In this document: positions 53,036 through 62,313 of the stretch, piece after piece | Numbering within the stretch: position 1 is the first letter of the stretch | How the letters are laid out: each line of letters opens with the position of its first letter | Assembly: GCF_046764005.1 (NCBI RefSeq) | Contig: NZ_JBKOFW010000003.1 | Coordinates: 417,838 to 481,837, forward strand | Length of the DNA stretch: 64,000 nt | Direction: 5' to 3' | Origin: Oryzobacter faecalis | GTDB taxonomy: Bacteria; Actinomycetota; Actinomycetes; Actinomycetales; Dermatophilaceae | Notes under the pieces: generated by a model | Seen by the model: the letters and a program-made list of their open reading frames with translations, nothing else | Databases searched by the model: none | Told to the model about the DNA's origin: nothing | Translations under genes and position numbers: made by a program

Positions 53036-53942
53036 CGCCCGCCCCCCTCGACCAGTCGTGCGAGCCCACCAACCGGACGAGCAGACCGAGGAGGAGGGCC
53101 GTCGCGACGAGCAGCGGGAGGACCCGGACCAGGGTGCTCACCACCGGCTCGGGCGGTGCGGTGCGCAGGACGACCCCGGACGCCGCCTTGAACTGCTCGA
53201 CGACCGAGAACGGTCGCGCGTGCTCCGTGACGCGGAAGAAGGCCTGCGACGTGCCGACGGGCTCGCTGATCGGGTTGAGCGACTGCGTGGGGCGCAGGCC
53301 CGACGTCAGCTGGGGAACCGCGAACGTCACCACGAGCCAGACACCGATCGCGCCGAGCAGGGCCAGGGCCCGGGCGCGGGCGAGGAGCACGGTGGCCATC
53401 CCGACGAGGGCGAAGGCCAGCAGGTACAGCCACGACAACGCGAAGAACGCCCCGAGGCGGGCGAGCTCGTCGGCGGTCACGGACCCGTTGACGAGCAGCA
53501 GGGCCGCGGCGCTGACGACGAGGCCGGCGAGGAGCACCCCGGCGAGGACCAGGCCGACCGCGAGGACCGTCCCGAGGGCCACCTGCGTGCGGCGCACCGC
53601 GCGGGAGAAGACCAGCCTGCCCAGGCCGGCGCTCTCGTCGTCCGCGAGGGCGAGGTGGCCGAGCACCAGGGCGAGGAGGGCTCCGACGAGGGGGATGTAG
53701 ACGACCAGGTTCGACAGGGCGGACAGCCTCGGCTTGAGGAGGAAGGGGTTGGGGGGGGCGGGCTGGCCCGTCGAGGCGAGCAGCCGGGCGGCCTCGTCGT
53801 AGACCCGCACGATCGTCCGGTGGCTCGACCACCCCAGCACTCCCGCGAGGGCCGTGACGACGAGCAGGGTGCTCGCCGTGACGATGACGACGCGCTGCCG
53901 GTGCAGCACGCGCAGCCGGTGGCGCGTCACCGCGGCGATCAC
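53028..53942 (-). CDS. ABC transporter permease
   Basis: 304 residues, about six TM segments. N-terminal AVTRHRLRVLHRQRVVIVTASTLLVV, then LALADDESAGLGRLVFSRAVRRTQVALG, and a loop with LNPISEPVGTSQAFFRVTEHARPFSVVEQ. It is a diverged paralogue of the neighbouring permease. The start is GTG 53942 overlapping the ATPase stop. The two different permeases with one ATPase suggest a heteromeric ABC exporter. Confidence 0.82.
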   Translation of the reverse strand: MIAAVTRHRLRVLHRQRVVIVTASTLLVVTALAGVLGWSSHRTIVRVYDEAARLLASTGQPAPPNPFLLKPRLSALSNLVVYIPLVGALLALVLGHLALADDESAGLGRLVFSRAVRRTQVALGTVLAVGLVLAGVLLAGLVVSAAALLLVNGSVTADELARLGAFFALSWLYLLAFALVGMATVLLARARALALLGAIGVWLVVTFAVPQLTSGLRPTQSLNPISEPVGTSQAFFRVTEHARPFSVVEQFKAASGVVLRTAPPEPVVSTLVRVLPLLVATALLLGLLVRLVGSHDWSRGAGDE

Positions 53943-54673
53943 GCGGGTGCACCCCCCATCCGCAGGTAGATGTCCTCGAGCGACGCCTCGTCGGGGAAGT
54001 GCCGGGTCGTCTCCTCGATGGAGTCCTTGTAGACGAGCTCTCCGTGGTTGAGGACGCCGATGGTGGTGCAGACGCGGGCGACCTCGCTGAGCAGGTGGGT
54101 GTTCATGAAGACCGTCATGCCCAGCTCGGCGTTGAGGCGCTGCACCGTCTCGCGCAGCGCGCGGACGCCGAAGGGGTCGAGCCCTGCCGTCGGCTCGTCG
54201 AGGAAGAGGACGTCCGGCCGGTGCACGATCGCCTGCGCGATCCCGACCCGCTGGCGCATGCCGGTCGAGAAGGTCCGCAGACGCCGGTCGGCGAGGTCGG
54301 AGCAGCCGAGGAAGTCCAGGGTGCCCCGGGCCGCGCGGCGCGGGTTCGCCACACCCGAGAGGGTCGCGAGGAACTCGAGGTTCTCCGACGCGGTGAGGTG
54401 CCCGTACATCCGCACCTCGGAGGGGAGGTAGCCGATGCGCCCCGTGACGGCCGCCCGGTCGGCGACGACGTCGTGACCACAGACCGCGGCGGTTCCGGAG
54501 GTGGGGCGGACGAGGGTGGTGAGGATGTTGACGGTGGTCGTCTTGCCGGCGCCGTTGTGGCCGAGGAAGCCGAACACCTCCCCGCGCTCGATCGTGAGGT
54601 CGACGTCGCGCAGCGCGGTGACCTCCCCGTACCGGTGACCGAGGCCGCGCAGCTCGATCGCGGGAGCAGCCAT
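53939..54673 (-). CDS. ABC transporter ATP-binding protein
   Basis: 244 residues. Walker A GHNGAGKTT (38-46), signature FSTGMRQRVGIAQ, and Walker B VLFLDEPTAGLD are complete, and the D-loop and His-switch (NTHLLSEV) follow. It is of the NosF/CcmA/DrrA-like class that drives ABC-2 exporters. ATG 54673 is preceded by AGGAGG. It is the first gene of the operon; a two-component system lies 110 bases upstream and may control it. Confidence 0.93.
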   Translation of the reverse strand: MAAPAIELRGLGHRYGEVTALRDVDLTIERGEVFGFLGHNGAGKTTTVNILTTLVRPTSGTAAVCGHDVVADRAAVTGRIGYLPSEVRMYGHLTASENLEFLATLSGVANPRRAARGTLDFLGCSDLADRRLRTFSTGMRQRVGIAQAIVHRPDVLFLDEPTAGLDPFGVRALRETVQRLNAELGMTVFMNTHLLSEVARVCTTIGVLNHGELVYKDSIEETTRHFPDEASLEDIYLRMGGAPA

Positions 54674-54783
54674 GGCGTCCTCCTCGTCGTCCGTTCCCCG
54701 ACGCTAGGGCGGAGCGGGTGAGCGCCGGGCCAGCACACGTCGCGCGGACGGACAGCGTTCTGCCAGAAGTCGGTTCTCCGGCC

Positions 54784-56072
54784 TCAGTCGTGGGCCCGCC
54801 GCCATGCGACCTCGACGCGGGCGGGCGATCCGGGTCTGCCGAGGTCGATCCGGCCGCCCATGGCCTCGACGTACCGTCGGGCGAGCGGGAGACCGAGACC
54901 GTGCGGCTGCCCCCCGACCTGCGTGCCCTCGCCGTCACCGTCGGTCATCGGGTCGGGGAAGCCGACACCCTCGTCGTCCACCAGGACGACGACCTCCTCG
55001 CCGCGGTCGGTGGCCTCGACGCTGACCTCGCCCTCGCCGTGGGTCCGGGCGTTGTCGAGGAGGACGTCGAGGACGTGGCGCACCATCGTGGCCTCGGCAT
55101 CGACGGCGGGGAGGTGGCGGGGAACCCGGACCACGAGCCGGCGCCCCTCGCCCTCGAGCCGGCGCCGCCACACCGGCTCGACCGCGGCGAGCACCTGGCC
55201 GAGCTCGACGGCGGCGCCGGGGCGGGTCGACCCCCGGGCGATCCTCAGCAGCTCGGTGATCGTCGCCTCGAGCCGGTCGACGTCCTCGAGGCACTCGAGC
55301 AGCACCTGGACCCGGTCCTCGCGCGGGAAGGCGAGCTCGGTCTCCAGGGCGGCACGCAGCCCGGCGACGGGGGTCCGCAGCTGGTGCGACGCGTCGTCGC
55401 TGAAGGCGCGCTCCCTGGCGACGAGGTCCTGGAGGCGGCGCCCGGTGGCGGTCAGGGCATCCGCGGCCTCGTCGAGCTCGGGGATCCGGCTCGGCGGCAC
55501 CTCGACGGCGAAGGTGCCCCGGCCGAGCTCGACCGCGGCGTCCCGCAGCCGGCGGACCGGTGTGGCGAGCCACCCGGCGAGGAGCGCCCCGATGGCCGCC
55601 GCGACCACGAGGACGACCGCGGCACTCGCCCCGAGGAGGGCGAGGAGACCGAGCGAGCGGCGGTCGCTCGCCGAGGTCGGCTGCTCCGCCCGGATGACAC
55701 CGATGACCTGCTCGTCCGCCGCGACCGGGACCGCCGCGAGCCGGATGCCGCCGGTCCGCACCTCGACGACCCGGTTGTCGAGGGCCGCGAGCACCGCCGG
55801 CTCGGCGTTGCCCGGGCCCGACCCGGCCGCGAGCCGCCCGTCGGGGGCGTAGAGCCCGAGCGTCGTCCCGCCCTCTCCCTCCGGCATCTCGACGGGGTCC
55901 GGGCTGGTGGCGAAGTCGGCGGGGACCTCCCGCGCCGCGAGGACCGCCTGTCGCTCGAGGCGCAGCGTCGCGTCCTCGTCGACGAGCTCACGGACGACGA
56001 TCGCGAGGGGCGCCGCGAAGAGGAGGACGGCGACGGCCGTCACCGAGAGGATGACGGTGAGGAGACGGCGCC

Positions 56073-56076
<4 letters not shown>
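54784..56076 (-). CDS. Sensor histidine kinase (membrane, HAMP-containing)
   Basis: 430 residues: TM1 near residues 5-25, an exported sensor domain (about 28-140), TM2 (about 147-168), HAMP (GWLATPVRRLRDAAVELG), and HisKA with the phosphorylated H231 in DDASHQLRTPVAGLRAAL, then an ATP-binding domain (VLDVLLDNARTHG, VLVDDEGVGFPDP, GLGLPLARRYVEAMGG). GTG 56076 overlaps the stop of the response regulator. Probably senses an extracellular signal and works with the adjacent regulator. Confidence 0.93.
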
Positions 56077-56762
<686 letters not shown>

Positions 56763-56767
56763 GCCTG

Positions 56768-57010
56768 TCACGTGGTCTCGCCCGGGGGCGGGAACCTCCG
56801 CCGAGCCGAGAGCAGCAGGTGCAGCGCGGCACCCTCCGCCACGGGACTGCGTGGTCCGGTGATCTCCTCGGGACCGTGGATCCGCAGGGCGCCGCACCGC
56901 GCGCAGACCTCGGACACGAAGGGACCGGGCAGGGCGAAGCAGACGTCCCGGAGCCGCCAGACGTGGTCGTGGCCACCCGCCGGGCCATGGGCACCCGGCG
57001 GGTTCGACAT
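56768..57010 (-). CDS. Small zinc-ribbon-like protein upstream of the response regulator
   Basis: About 80 residues. The core HDHVWRLRDVCFALPGPFVSEVCARCGALRIHG has Cys-x-x-Cys (CARC) and an upstream Cys/His, as in a short zinc ribbon. ATG 57010 has GAGG eight bases upstream; a longer form beginning at 57076 (MTDEADG...) is possible. The stop is 5 bases before the response regulator's ATG, so it is probably first in that operon. No known family is recognised. Confidence 0.6.
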   Translation of the reverse strand: MSNPPGAHGPAGGHDHVWRLRDVCFALPGPFVSEVCARCGALRIHGPEEITGPRSPVAEGAALHLLLSARRRFPPPGETT

Positions 57011-57236
57011 CGACCGACCTCGTCGCCCGGTGGAGGAGCGCCCCTCCATCGCCCGGCCGTCCGCCTCGTCGGTCATGGCAGCAGTGTCGCGGTCGCCGAC
57101 GCCGTGCACCATGGTCCATCCGAGCCACCCGACGGGGCCCGTTCGGGTGGGCCTTCAGCGTCGCGTCGTGAGCCACGCCTGCGGGGCGGACGTCGGCGGG
57201 CGGCGTGTCGCGGCCGGCGGTGCACTCCGTGCGCGC

Positions 57237-57992
57237 CTACGGCCACCCGTGCTCCATCAGCGGGGTGATCGTGACCTCGTTGAGCACCGGGGCCCCCGGT
57301 GTCGTCGCCATCCAGCCCACGAGGTCGGCCACGGCCGCCGGGTCCAGCGAGTCACGGCTCGACACGACCGGCGGCGTCCGGCGAGGAGCCGCGTCGTCGA
57401 ACTCGCCCCACCCCGTGGACATGGCACCCGGGTACACCAGGCACACCCGGATGCCGTCGGCGCGGCCCTCCGCCGCCAAGGACTGGGTCAGGCCCGTGAG
57501 ACCGAACTTCGTCGAGCAGTAGGCGGAGGCGCCGGCCCACCCGCGGCGCCCGGCCACCGACGACACGTTGACGACCAGCCCACCGCCGCGGGCGGCCATG
57601 AGCGGCATCACCTCACGTGCCAGCACGAACGGGGCCGTGAGGTTCACCGCGACCACCCGGTTCCAGTCCTCGAGGGACGTCTCTCGGGCGGGACCCGGGG
57701 CGTCCGTACCGGCGGCGTTGACGAGGACCGACGGCGGCCCCGTCTGCGCCAAGGCATCACGGACCACCCGTGCGAGGTCGCCGGAGGCGAGGTCGACGGC
57801 ACAGGTGTGCGCGGACACCCCTTGCGCCTCGACCTCGTGGGCCACGGCGTCGAGGTCATCCGCCCGGCGGGCCAGCAGCAACACGTCACACCCGTGGCGC
57901 GCCAGCCGCAGGGCCGTGGCCCGACCCAGTCCGCTCGATGCACCGGTGACGACTGCCGTCGAACCACTGAGCGGAGTCGCCTCGACCATCAT
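57237..57992 (-). CDS. Short-chain dehydrogenase/reductase
   Basis: 251 residues. VTGASSGLGRATALRLA (NAD(P)-binding), VNAAGTDAPG (variant of NNAG, Asn-Ala-Ala-Gly), the Ser of VVNVSSVAG, and YCSTK (Tyr-x-x-x-Lys) are complete. It is close to DltE/YdfG-type SDRs, but substrate is not evident. ATG at 57992 (with ATG 57989 adjacent) is the start. It precedes the small helical protein and DevS-like kinase on the opposite side. Confidence 0.88.
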   Translation of the reverse strand: MMVEATPLSGSTAVVTGASSGLGRATALRLARHGCDVLLLARRADDLDAVAHEVEAQGVSAHTCAVDLASGDLARVVRDALAQTGPPSVLVNAAGTDAPGPARETSLEDWNRVVAVNLTAPFVLAREVMPLMAARGGGLVVNVSSVAGRRGWAGASAYCSTKFGLTGLTQSLAAEGRADGIRVCLVYPGAMSTGWGEFDDAAPRRTPPVVSSRDSLDPAAVADLVGWMATTPGAPVLNEVTITPLMEHGWP

Positions 57993-58017
57993 GGGCCCAG
58001 TCTGGCCCGAGAAGGCG

Positions 58018-58212
58018 TCAGTGGGCGATGCGCTGGCGCCGGAGTCTCGCCAGGACCTGTTGCTCCCGGCGCGCCAGCCGGAGGAGCTCGGCGTCGAGCG
58101 GGGGCGTGGCGCGCGACCGGGTCCGTGCGGCCCGCACGAGGTACATCTCGTCCTCGATCTCGGCCAGTTCTCGGATGAGCGCTCGGGTCGCCGGGTTGTG
58201 GGACGCAGCCAT
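58018..58212 (-). CDS. Small helical protein (64 residues)
   Basis: Starts at ATG 58212 and encodes a highly charged, helical protein (ATRALIRELAEIEDEMYLVRAARTRS... LRLARREQQVLARLRRQRIAH), probably a coiled coil. It lies between the SDR and the kinase promoter, 26 bases from the SDR start. It is too short for a family assignment, and the frame's GC-rich coding bias supports it only moderately. Confidence 0.55.
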   Translation of the reverse strand: MAASHNPATRALIRELAEIEDEMYLVRAARTRSRATPPLDAELLRLARREQQVLARLRRQRIAH

Positions 58213-58417
58213 GGGAGCCCCCGTTCTGACAGGGATGCAGGAACCCCACGCGGTTGGAGGTAGGACCCATCGTCCACGGTCCGCGGGGGCTGTCAAGGCC
58301 CACGTCACGCGGGACTCACCGCCCGTGGGGTTGCTCGCGTGCGAGATGCCGTCTGGCGTTCACCGGGTGGTCGCGAAGGTGCCTGCCTGGGGGTCGCCAT
58401 CGGGGAGGATGGCCCCC

Positions 58418-59998
58418 GTGGCGTCCACCGAGCCGATGATGACCGAACCCGTCCGCTCCCTCCTCGATGCCGTGACCGCGATGGCGTCGGACCTCGACCT
58501 GCGCAGTGTCCTCGTCCGGATCGTCGAGGCGGCGACGGCCGTGACCTCGGCGCGCTACGGCGCGCTCGGGGTCGTCGGCTCCGACGGCACGCTCACCGAG
58601 TTCGTCACCACGGGCATCGAGGAGGACGTCCACCGCCTCATCGGCGACCTCCCCCGCGGCCGCGGCATCCTCGGCCTGCTCGTCAGCGACCCGCGCGCCA
58701 TCCGCATGCACGACCTCACCGCGCATCCGCAGTCGGTCGGCTTCCCGCCGAACCATCCGCCCATGGGCACCTTCCTCGGGGTTCCCGTCCGGATCCGCGG
58801 CACCGTCTTCGGCAACCTCTACCTCACCGAGAAGGCCGATGGCGGCGACTTCACCGCGGAGGACGAGGAGCTCGTCGAGGCGCTCGCCCGTGCCGCCGGC
58901 TTCGTCGTCGAGAACGCGCGCGCCTACGCCATCAGCGAGCGGCGTCGGCAGTGGCTGGAGGCCACCGCCGAGCTGGTCGAGGCCCTCCAGCCCCCGGTCG
59001 ACCTCGGCCGCGCCCTGCAGCGCATCGCAACGAGTGCCCGCGCCGTCTCGCGGGCCCGGGCCGCGGCCATCCTCCGCCCTGGCGCGGGCGAGGACGACCG
59101 TCTCGCCGCCCTGGTCTGCGAGCCCGACGAGCTGGAGACGGTGCGGGCCGCCCTCAGGCTGGTCGCCGATCGGGCTCTCGACCAGCCCGAGGTCGACGCC
59201 GTCGAGCTGGAGGTCGCCGGGTCCGCGGCGGTCGCCATCCCCCTGCGCGCCCATCTCGGCGACCAGGGTGTCCTCGTCACCCTCCACGACGAGCCGGCGT
59301 CGCGGCGCGGCCACGAGGAGCTCGAGCTGCTCACGTCGTTCGCCGACCAGGCCGGCCTGGCCCTCGACCGGGCCCGGGCCGTCTCCGACCGCGAGGAGCT
59401 CGCCGTCATCTCCGACCGGGAGCGGATCGCCCGCGACCTCCACGACGTCGTCATCCAGCGCCTCTTCGCGACCGGGTTGCAGCTCCAGGGGGTCTCGATG
59501 CTCGCCGGTGACGGCGAGGTGACCGAGCGCCTCGAGCGCGCGGTCTCCGACCTCGACCTGACGATCAAGGACATCCGGGGGACGATCTTCGAGCTGCAGG
59601 ACCGCAGCGCGGGGTCGCTGCGGCAGGACGTGCGGACGGTTGTGCGCGAGTACGTCCCTGTCCTCGGCTTCGCGCCCGTGGTGCGAACCCTCGGTCCGGT
59701 CGACAGCGCCGTCCCGCACGAGGTTCGGGCCCACCTCCTCCCGGTGCTGCGCGAGGCCGTCTCGAACGTGGCGCGCCACGCCCTCGCTGACCGCGTCGAG
59801 GTCGAGCTCGAGGTCCGGGACCACGAGGTCCTCCTCACCGTGCTCGACGACGGGAGCGGGGTGCCGCCGGACCGGTCCGAGAGCGGCCTGCGCAACGCGC
59901 GGCGGCGAGCCGCCCAGCTCGGCGGCTCGCTCACGCTCTCGCCGAACGAGCCCAGCGGCACCGTCTTCACCTGGCGGGTCCCCCTCTCGAGATCGTGA
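58418..59998 (+). CDS. GAF-GAF histidine kinase, DevS/DosS-like
   Basis: 526 residues, soluble. Two GAF domains (about 25-165 and 185-325), then a HisKA_3 dimerisation domain with the phosphorylated H342 in IARDLHDVVIQRLFATG, and a C-terminal HATPase with REAVSNVARHALAD, VLDDGSGVPPD, GLRNARRRAAQLGG. This is the DevS/DosS class that senses O2, NO or redox via heme in the first GAF; whether heme is bound here needs the ligand His, which cannot be assigned. GTG 58418 has GGGGAGG nine bases upstream. The likely partner is the regulator at 60810. Confidence 0.92.
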   Translation: MASTEPMMTEPVRSLLDAVTAMASDLDLRSVLVRIVEAATAVTSARYGALGVVGSDGTLTEFVTTGIEEDVHRLIGDLPRGRGILGLLVSDPRAIRMHDLTAHPQSVGFPPNHPPMGTFLGVPVRIRGTVFGNLYLTEKADGGDFTAEDEELVEALARAAGFVVENARAYAISERRRQWLEATAELVEALQPPVDLGRALQRIATSARAVSRARAAAILRPGAGEDDRLAALVCEPDELETVRAALRLVADRALDQPEVDAVELEVAGSAAVAIPLRAHLGDQGVLVTLHDEPASRRGHEELELLTSFADQAGLALDRARAVSDREELAVISDRERIARDLHDVVIQRLFATGLQLQGVSMLAGDGEVTERLERAVSDLDLTIKDIRGTIFELQDRSAGSLRQDVRTVVREYVPVLGFAPVVRTLGPVDSAVPHEVRAHLLPVLREAVSNVARHALADRVEVELEVRDHEVLLTVLDDGSGVPPDRSESGLRNARRRAAQLGGSLTLSPNEPSGTVFTWRVPLSRS

Positions 59999-60047
59999 CA
60001 ACCGAACCGGCCGGCCCCCGCTGTCGCGGAGCCGGCCGGTTCGGTTG
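59999..60047. terminator. Bidirectional terminator
   Basis: Perfect 17-base stem CAACCGAACCGGCCGGC (59999-60015) / GCCGGCCGGTTCGGTTG (60031-60047), with a 15-base loop, between the kinase stop and the convergent DoxX-like gene. Confidence 0.9.
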
Positions 60048-60059
60048 TCCCGGGGGCGG

Positions 60060-60653
60060 TTACCGGAGGACGGGGAGGCGCTGCGCGAGTCGGGTGCGGT
60101 CCCACCAGCGGGCGAGACCCCACGTGTGGCCGGCGGCACCGGCGACGAGAACGGCCATGACGATGATCCCGACGAGGTGGTCGTCGACGACCGGGTTGTT
60201 CTCGAGCGGCAGCGACGCCGCGTACATGAACGCGTAGAGGAGGGCGCCCGCCGCGGCGCCGAGCCGCAGGCCCACGCCGAGCAGGAGGGTCACGCCCACA
60301 CCCAGCAGCCCGAGCATGAACAGCCAGTCGACGACGGCGTTGCCGGCGAGGCCGCTGAAGAACCCCTTGAAGGGGTTGTTCTCCGGGATCGCGAAGCTGA
60401 GGAACCCGGTGGTCGGGCTGCCCCCGTTGATCCAGGCGGCGTCACCGAACCGGTCGAGGTTGCCCTGCTGGTCGTAGCCGGTGTGGAAGCCGAGTGCGAA
60501 GGTCTTGTCGAGGAAGGCCCACAGGAAGGTGACGCCGAAGGCGATGCGCAGGGCAGCGAGCGAGCGGGCGAGCCAGAGGGGCCGCTCGGTGATCTGCTCG
60601 ACGGCGGCGGCGTGGGTCGTGTCGTGGGTGGGGCGGTGGGCGGTGGCGGTCAT
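60060..60653 (-). CDS. DoxX family membrane protein
   Basis: 197 residues with four TM segments: WLARSLAALRIAFGVTFLWAFLDK, then SGLAGNAVVDWLFMLGLLGVGVTLLLGVGLRLG and a C-terminal helix IIVMAVLVAGAAGHTWGL. The TM and loop pattern match the DoxX/DoxD-type quinone-linked family (thiosulfate:quinone oxidoreductase subunit or the DosR-linked DoxX). ATG 60653 has AAGGAG upstream. A DosR-like box lies 95 bases before the start. Confidence 0.85.
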   Translation of the reverse strand: MTATAHRPTHDTTHAAAVEQITERPLWLARSLAALRIAFGVTFLWAFLDKTFALGFHTGYDQQGNLDRFGDAAWINGGSPTTGFLSFAIPENNPFKGFFSGLAGNAVVDWLFMLGLLGVGVTLLLGVGLRLGAAAGALLYAFMYAASLPLENNPVVDDHLVGIIVMAVLVAGAAGHTWGLARWWDRTRLAQRLPVLR

Positions 60654-60748
60654 GGGTCTTCTCCTTCGCTGGTGCTGGTCTCGTCGTGCTGCGCCCAGCG
60701 TCTCGCGAGGGAAGGGGACGGGGTCAGGGCCCGTGGTCACCGGCCCGT

Positions 60749-60762
60749 GGGACGAAGGTCCC
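60749..60762. promoter_or_regulatory. DosR-like box GGGAC-N4-GTCCC
   Basis: GGGACGAAGGTCCC: perfect half-sites with the 4-base spacing of the mycobacterial DosR consensus (GGGACTWWAGTCCC). It lies 96 bases upstream of the DoxX gene start and 48 bases downstream of the devR-like stop. Confidence 0.6.
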
Positions 60763-60809
60763 GGGTCGGCCGGGACGTCCGGCCGCGCGTCCGGCGGCGG
60801 CCGGCGCAG

Positions 60810-61469
60810 TCAGCGGTGTGAGCCGCCCGACGGGTCAAGGAGGCGGGAGGCGAGAACGGCCGCTTGGGTCCGCCGCTCGACGCCGAGCTTGGCGAGGATG
60901 TTCGAGACGTAGTTCTTCACGGTCTTCTCGGCGAGGAACATTCGCTCACCGATCTGCCGATTCGTCAGTCCCTCGGCGATGAACGCGAGGAGCTTGAGCT
61001 CCTGCGGGGTGAGTTCCGCCAGTTCCGGTGCGGCCCCAGCGCCGTTGCGGACGCGGTCGAGGACGCGGGTCGTGAGCGAGGGGTCGATGAGGGAGTTTCC
61101 CGCGGCGACCGTGCGGATGGCGCCGACGAGGTCGTTGCTCCGGATGTCCTTGAGGACGTAGCCGGACGCGCCGGCCATGATCGCCGCGAACAGCGCCTCG
61201 TCGTCGTCGTAGGACGTGAGGATCAGCGCCTTGATGCCCGGGTCGAGCGAGCGCACGGCGCGGCAGACCTCGATGCCCGAGCCGTCGGGGAGGCGGGCGT
61301 CGAGGACCGCGACGTCGGGACGCAGGGCCGGGATGCGGGCTGTGGCGTCGGTGGCGTTGTCGGCCTCCCCCACCACCTCGATGCCGTGCCGCTCGAGGAG
61401 GAAGCGCAGCCCTTCACGGACGACGTCGTGATCGTCGAGGAGGAAGACGCTCACCGGCTCCTGGTCCAC
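60810..61469 (-). CDS. NarL/DevR-family response regulator
   Basis: 219 residues. Receiver with phospho-Asp D57 (VAVLDARLPDG) and acidic pocket (LLDDHD), then a LuxR-type HTH (LTPQELKLLAFIAEGLTNRQIGERMFLAEKTVKNYVSNIL), highly similar to DevR/DosR (linker KDIRSNDL). ATG 61469 is the start. Located 30 bases after the PNPOx-like gene stop, on the same strand. Probably phosphorylated by the DevS-like kinase. Confidence 0.93.
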   Translation of the reverse strand: MDQEPVSVFLLDDHDVVREGLRFLLERHGIEVVGEADNATDATARIPALRPDVAVLDARLPDGSGIEVCRAVRSLDPGIKALILTSYDDDEALFAAIMAGASGYVLKDIRSNDLVGAIRTVAAGNSLIDPSLTTRVLDRVRNGAGAAPELAELTPQELKLLAFIAEGLTNRQIGERMFLAEKTVKNYVSNILAKLGVERRTQAAVLASRLLDPSGGSHR

Positions 61470-61499
61470 GGCGCCCAGTCTAGGACGGGCCTTGGTGGG

Positions 61500-61967
61500 T
61501 CAGGCGGAGCGGGCGACGTCGTCGCGGCGGGCCGCCTGGTCCTCGCCGACCCGTGGTCCGGGCTCGGGCTCACGGCCCAACCGGCGCCCCGTCAGCTCGT
61601 CGAGGCGGATGCGCATGACGAGGGAGCGCGCGCCGCTCGCCCACGGCTGCGGCTCCCAGTGGTGGCGGATGGCGTCGAGCTGGCCCCGGTCGCGGACGAC
61701 CTCGGCGCGGCCGCGCACGACGACGCTCCAGCCCTCCCTCCGGTCGGGGTCGAAGGAGTCGGTCTCGAAGGCGACGAGGGCGTCCCGTCCGTGGGTTCCG
61801 AGCACGCTGTACGGCGACGTCCTGACGACGACCGCACCGTCGACGACGGAGTAGTTGAGCGGGACGATGTGGGGGCCGTCGGGCGCCGACAGCGCGAGGC
61901 GTCCGGCGACCCCGGACGACAGCAACGCATGGCACTCGGATCGGCTCAGCGGACGAGCTTGTGGCAT
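61500..61967 (-). CDS. PNPOx-like flavin-binding protein
   Basis: 155 residues of the pyridoxamine 5'-phosphate oxidase-related split-barrel fold (DosR-regulon type). Conserved features: SGVAGRLALSAPDGPHIVPLNYSVVDGAVVVRTS and WSVVVRGRAEVV. It may bind FMN or F420/heme. ATG 61967 has AAGGAGG upstream. In mycobacteria similar proteins belong to the DosR regulon. The stop is 30 bases from the devR gene, forming a likely operon. Confidence 0.85.
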   Translation of the reverse strand: MPQARPLSRSECHALLSSGVAGRLALSAPDGPHIVPLNYSVVDGAVVVRTSPYSVLGTHGRDALVAFETDSFDPDRREGWSVVVRGRAEVVRDRGQLDAIRHHWEPQPWASGARSLVMRIRLDELTGRRLGREPEPGPRVGEDQAARRDDVARSA

Positions 61968-62040
61968 CGCACGCCTCCTTGTCTGGTCTCACCAGCACGG
62001 GTCATGCCCTGATCGTCCGATCCGTGGGCGCCTCGCGACA

Positions 62041-62054
62041 GGGCCATAGGTCCT
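62041..62054. promoter_or_regulatory. Possible DosR-like box (two mismatches)
   Basis: GGGCCATAGGTCCT, half-sites GGGCC and GTCCT around 4 bases, 74 bases upstream of the PNPOx gene. It has one change per half compared with GGGAC-N4-GTCCC. Confidence 0.35.
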
Positions 62055-62150
62055 CGCCCGGAGGGCCCCTCGTCCGCCGCGGGCCCCGAGGGCACCACGG
62101 GGCGTGGTGAACGCGGCCCCGGCAGGAGCCGCGAGCCGAGCGGGTTGGTG

Positions 62151-62285
62151 CGTCCGTTCGGTGCCCCCGGCAGGAGCCGCCGTCGCTGCTCACTCCTTCG
62201 TCGCGACCGGCTCCGGCTCCCGTCATCCTGCCGGGGTCCCCGCCCGGCCGCGCTGGCGCGCGTCCGTTCGGTGCCCCCGGCAGGA
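62151..62285. repeat. 25-26 bp direct repeat of tRNA 3' end plus flank
   Basis: The sequence CGTCCGTTCGGTGCCCCCGG followed by CAGGA is at 62151-62175 and again at 62261-62285 (spacing 110); a preceding G is shared. The second copy runs into the tRNA fragment. It includes the tRNA 3' acceptor bases and the ten bases just downstream of it. A shorter third copy, CCCCGGCAGGA, is at 62117-62127. Confidence 0.75.
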
Positions 62286-62313
62286 TTCGAACCTGCGACA
62301 CCTTCTTTAGGAG
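62270..62313 (-). tRNA. 3' half of a tRNA-Arg(CCU), probable attachment-site remnant
   Basis: On the minus strand it reads CTCCTAAAGAAGGTG then CGCAGGTTCGAATCCTGC and CGGGGGCACC. The anticodon loop holds CCU, and the T-arm and 3' acceptor strand are exact. The 5' half is missing: the bases beyond 62313 do not pair with AGAAG or the acceptor stem. Not a functional tRNA, but the target core of a tyrosine-recombinase integrated element extending to the right. Confidence 0.75.

Noticed and set aside
57105..57120. TGCACCATGGTCCA as a DosR-like box
   Set aside because: Three differences from GGGAC-N4-GTCCC, too weak to be separated from chance.
58263..58276. GGACCCATCGTCC upstream of the DevS-like gene as DosR box
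   Set aside because: The half-sites are separated by five bases rather than four, so the geometry does not fit.
62270..62313. A complete tRNA-Arg gene
   Set aside because: The 5' acceptor strand, D-arm and 5' anticodon stem are absent to the right; only a 3' fragment remains.
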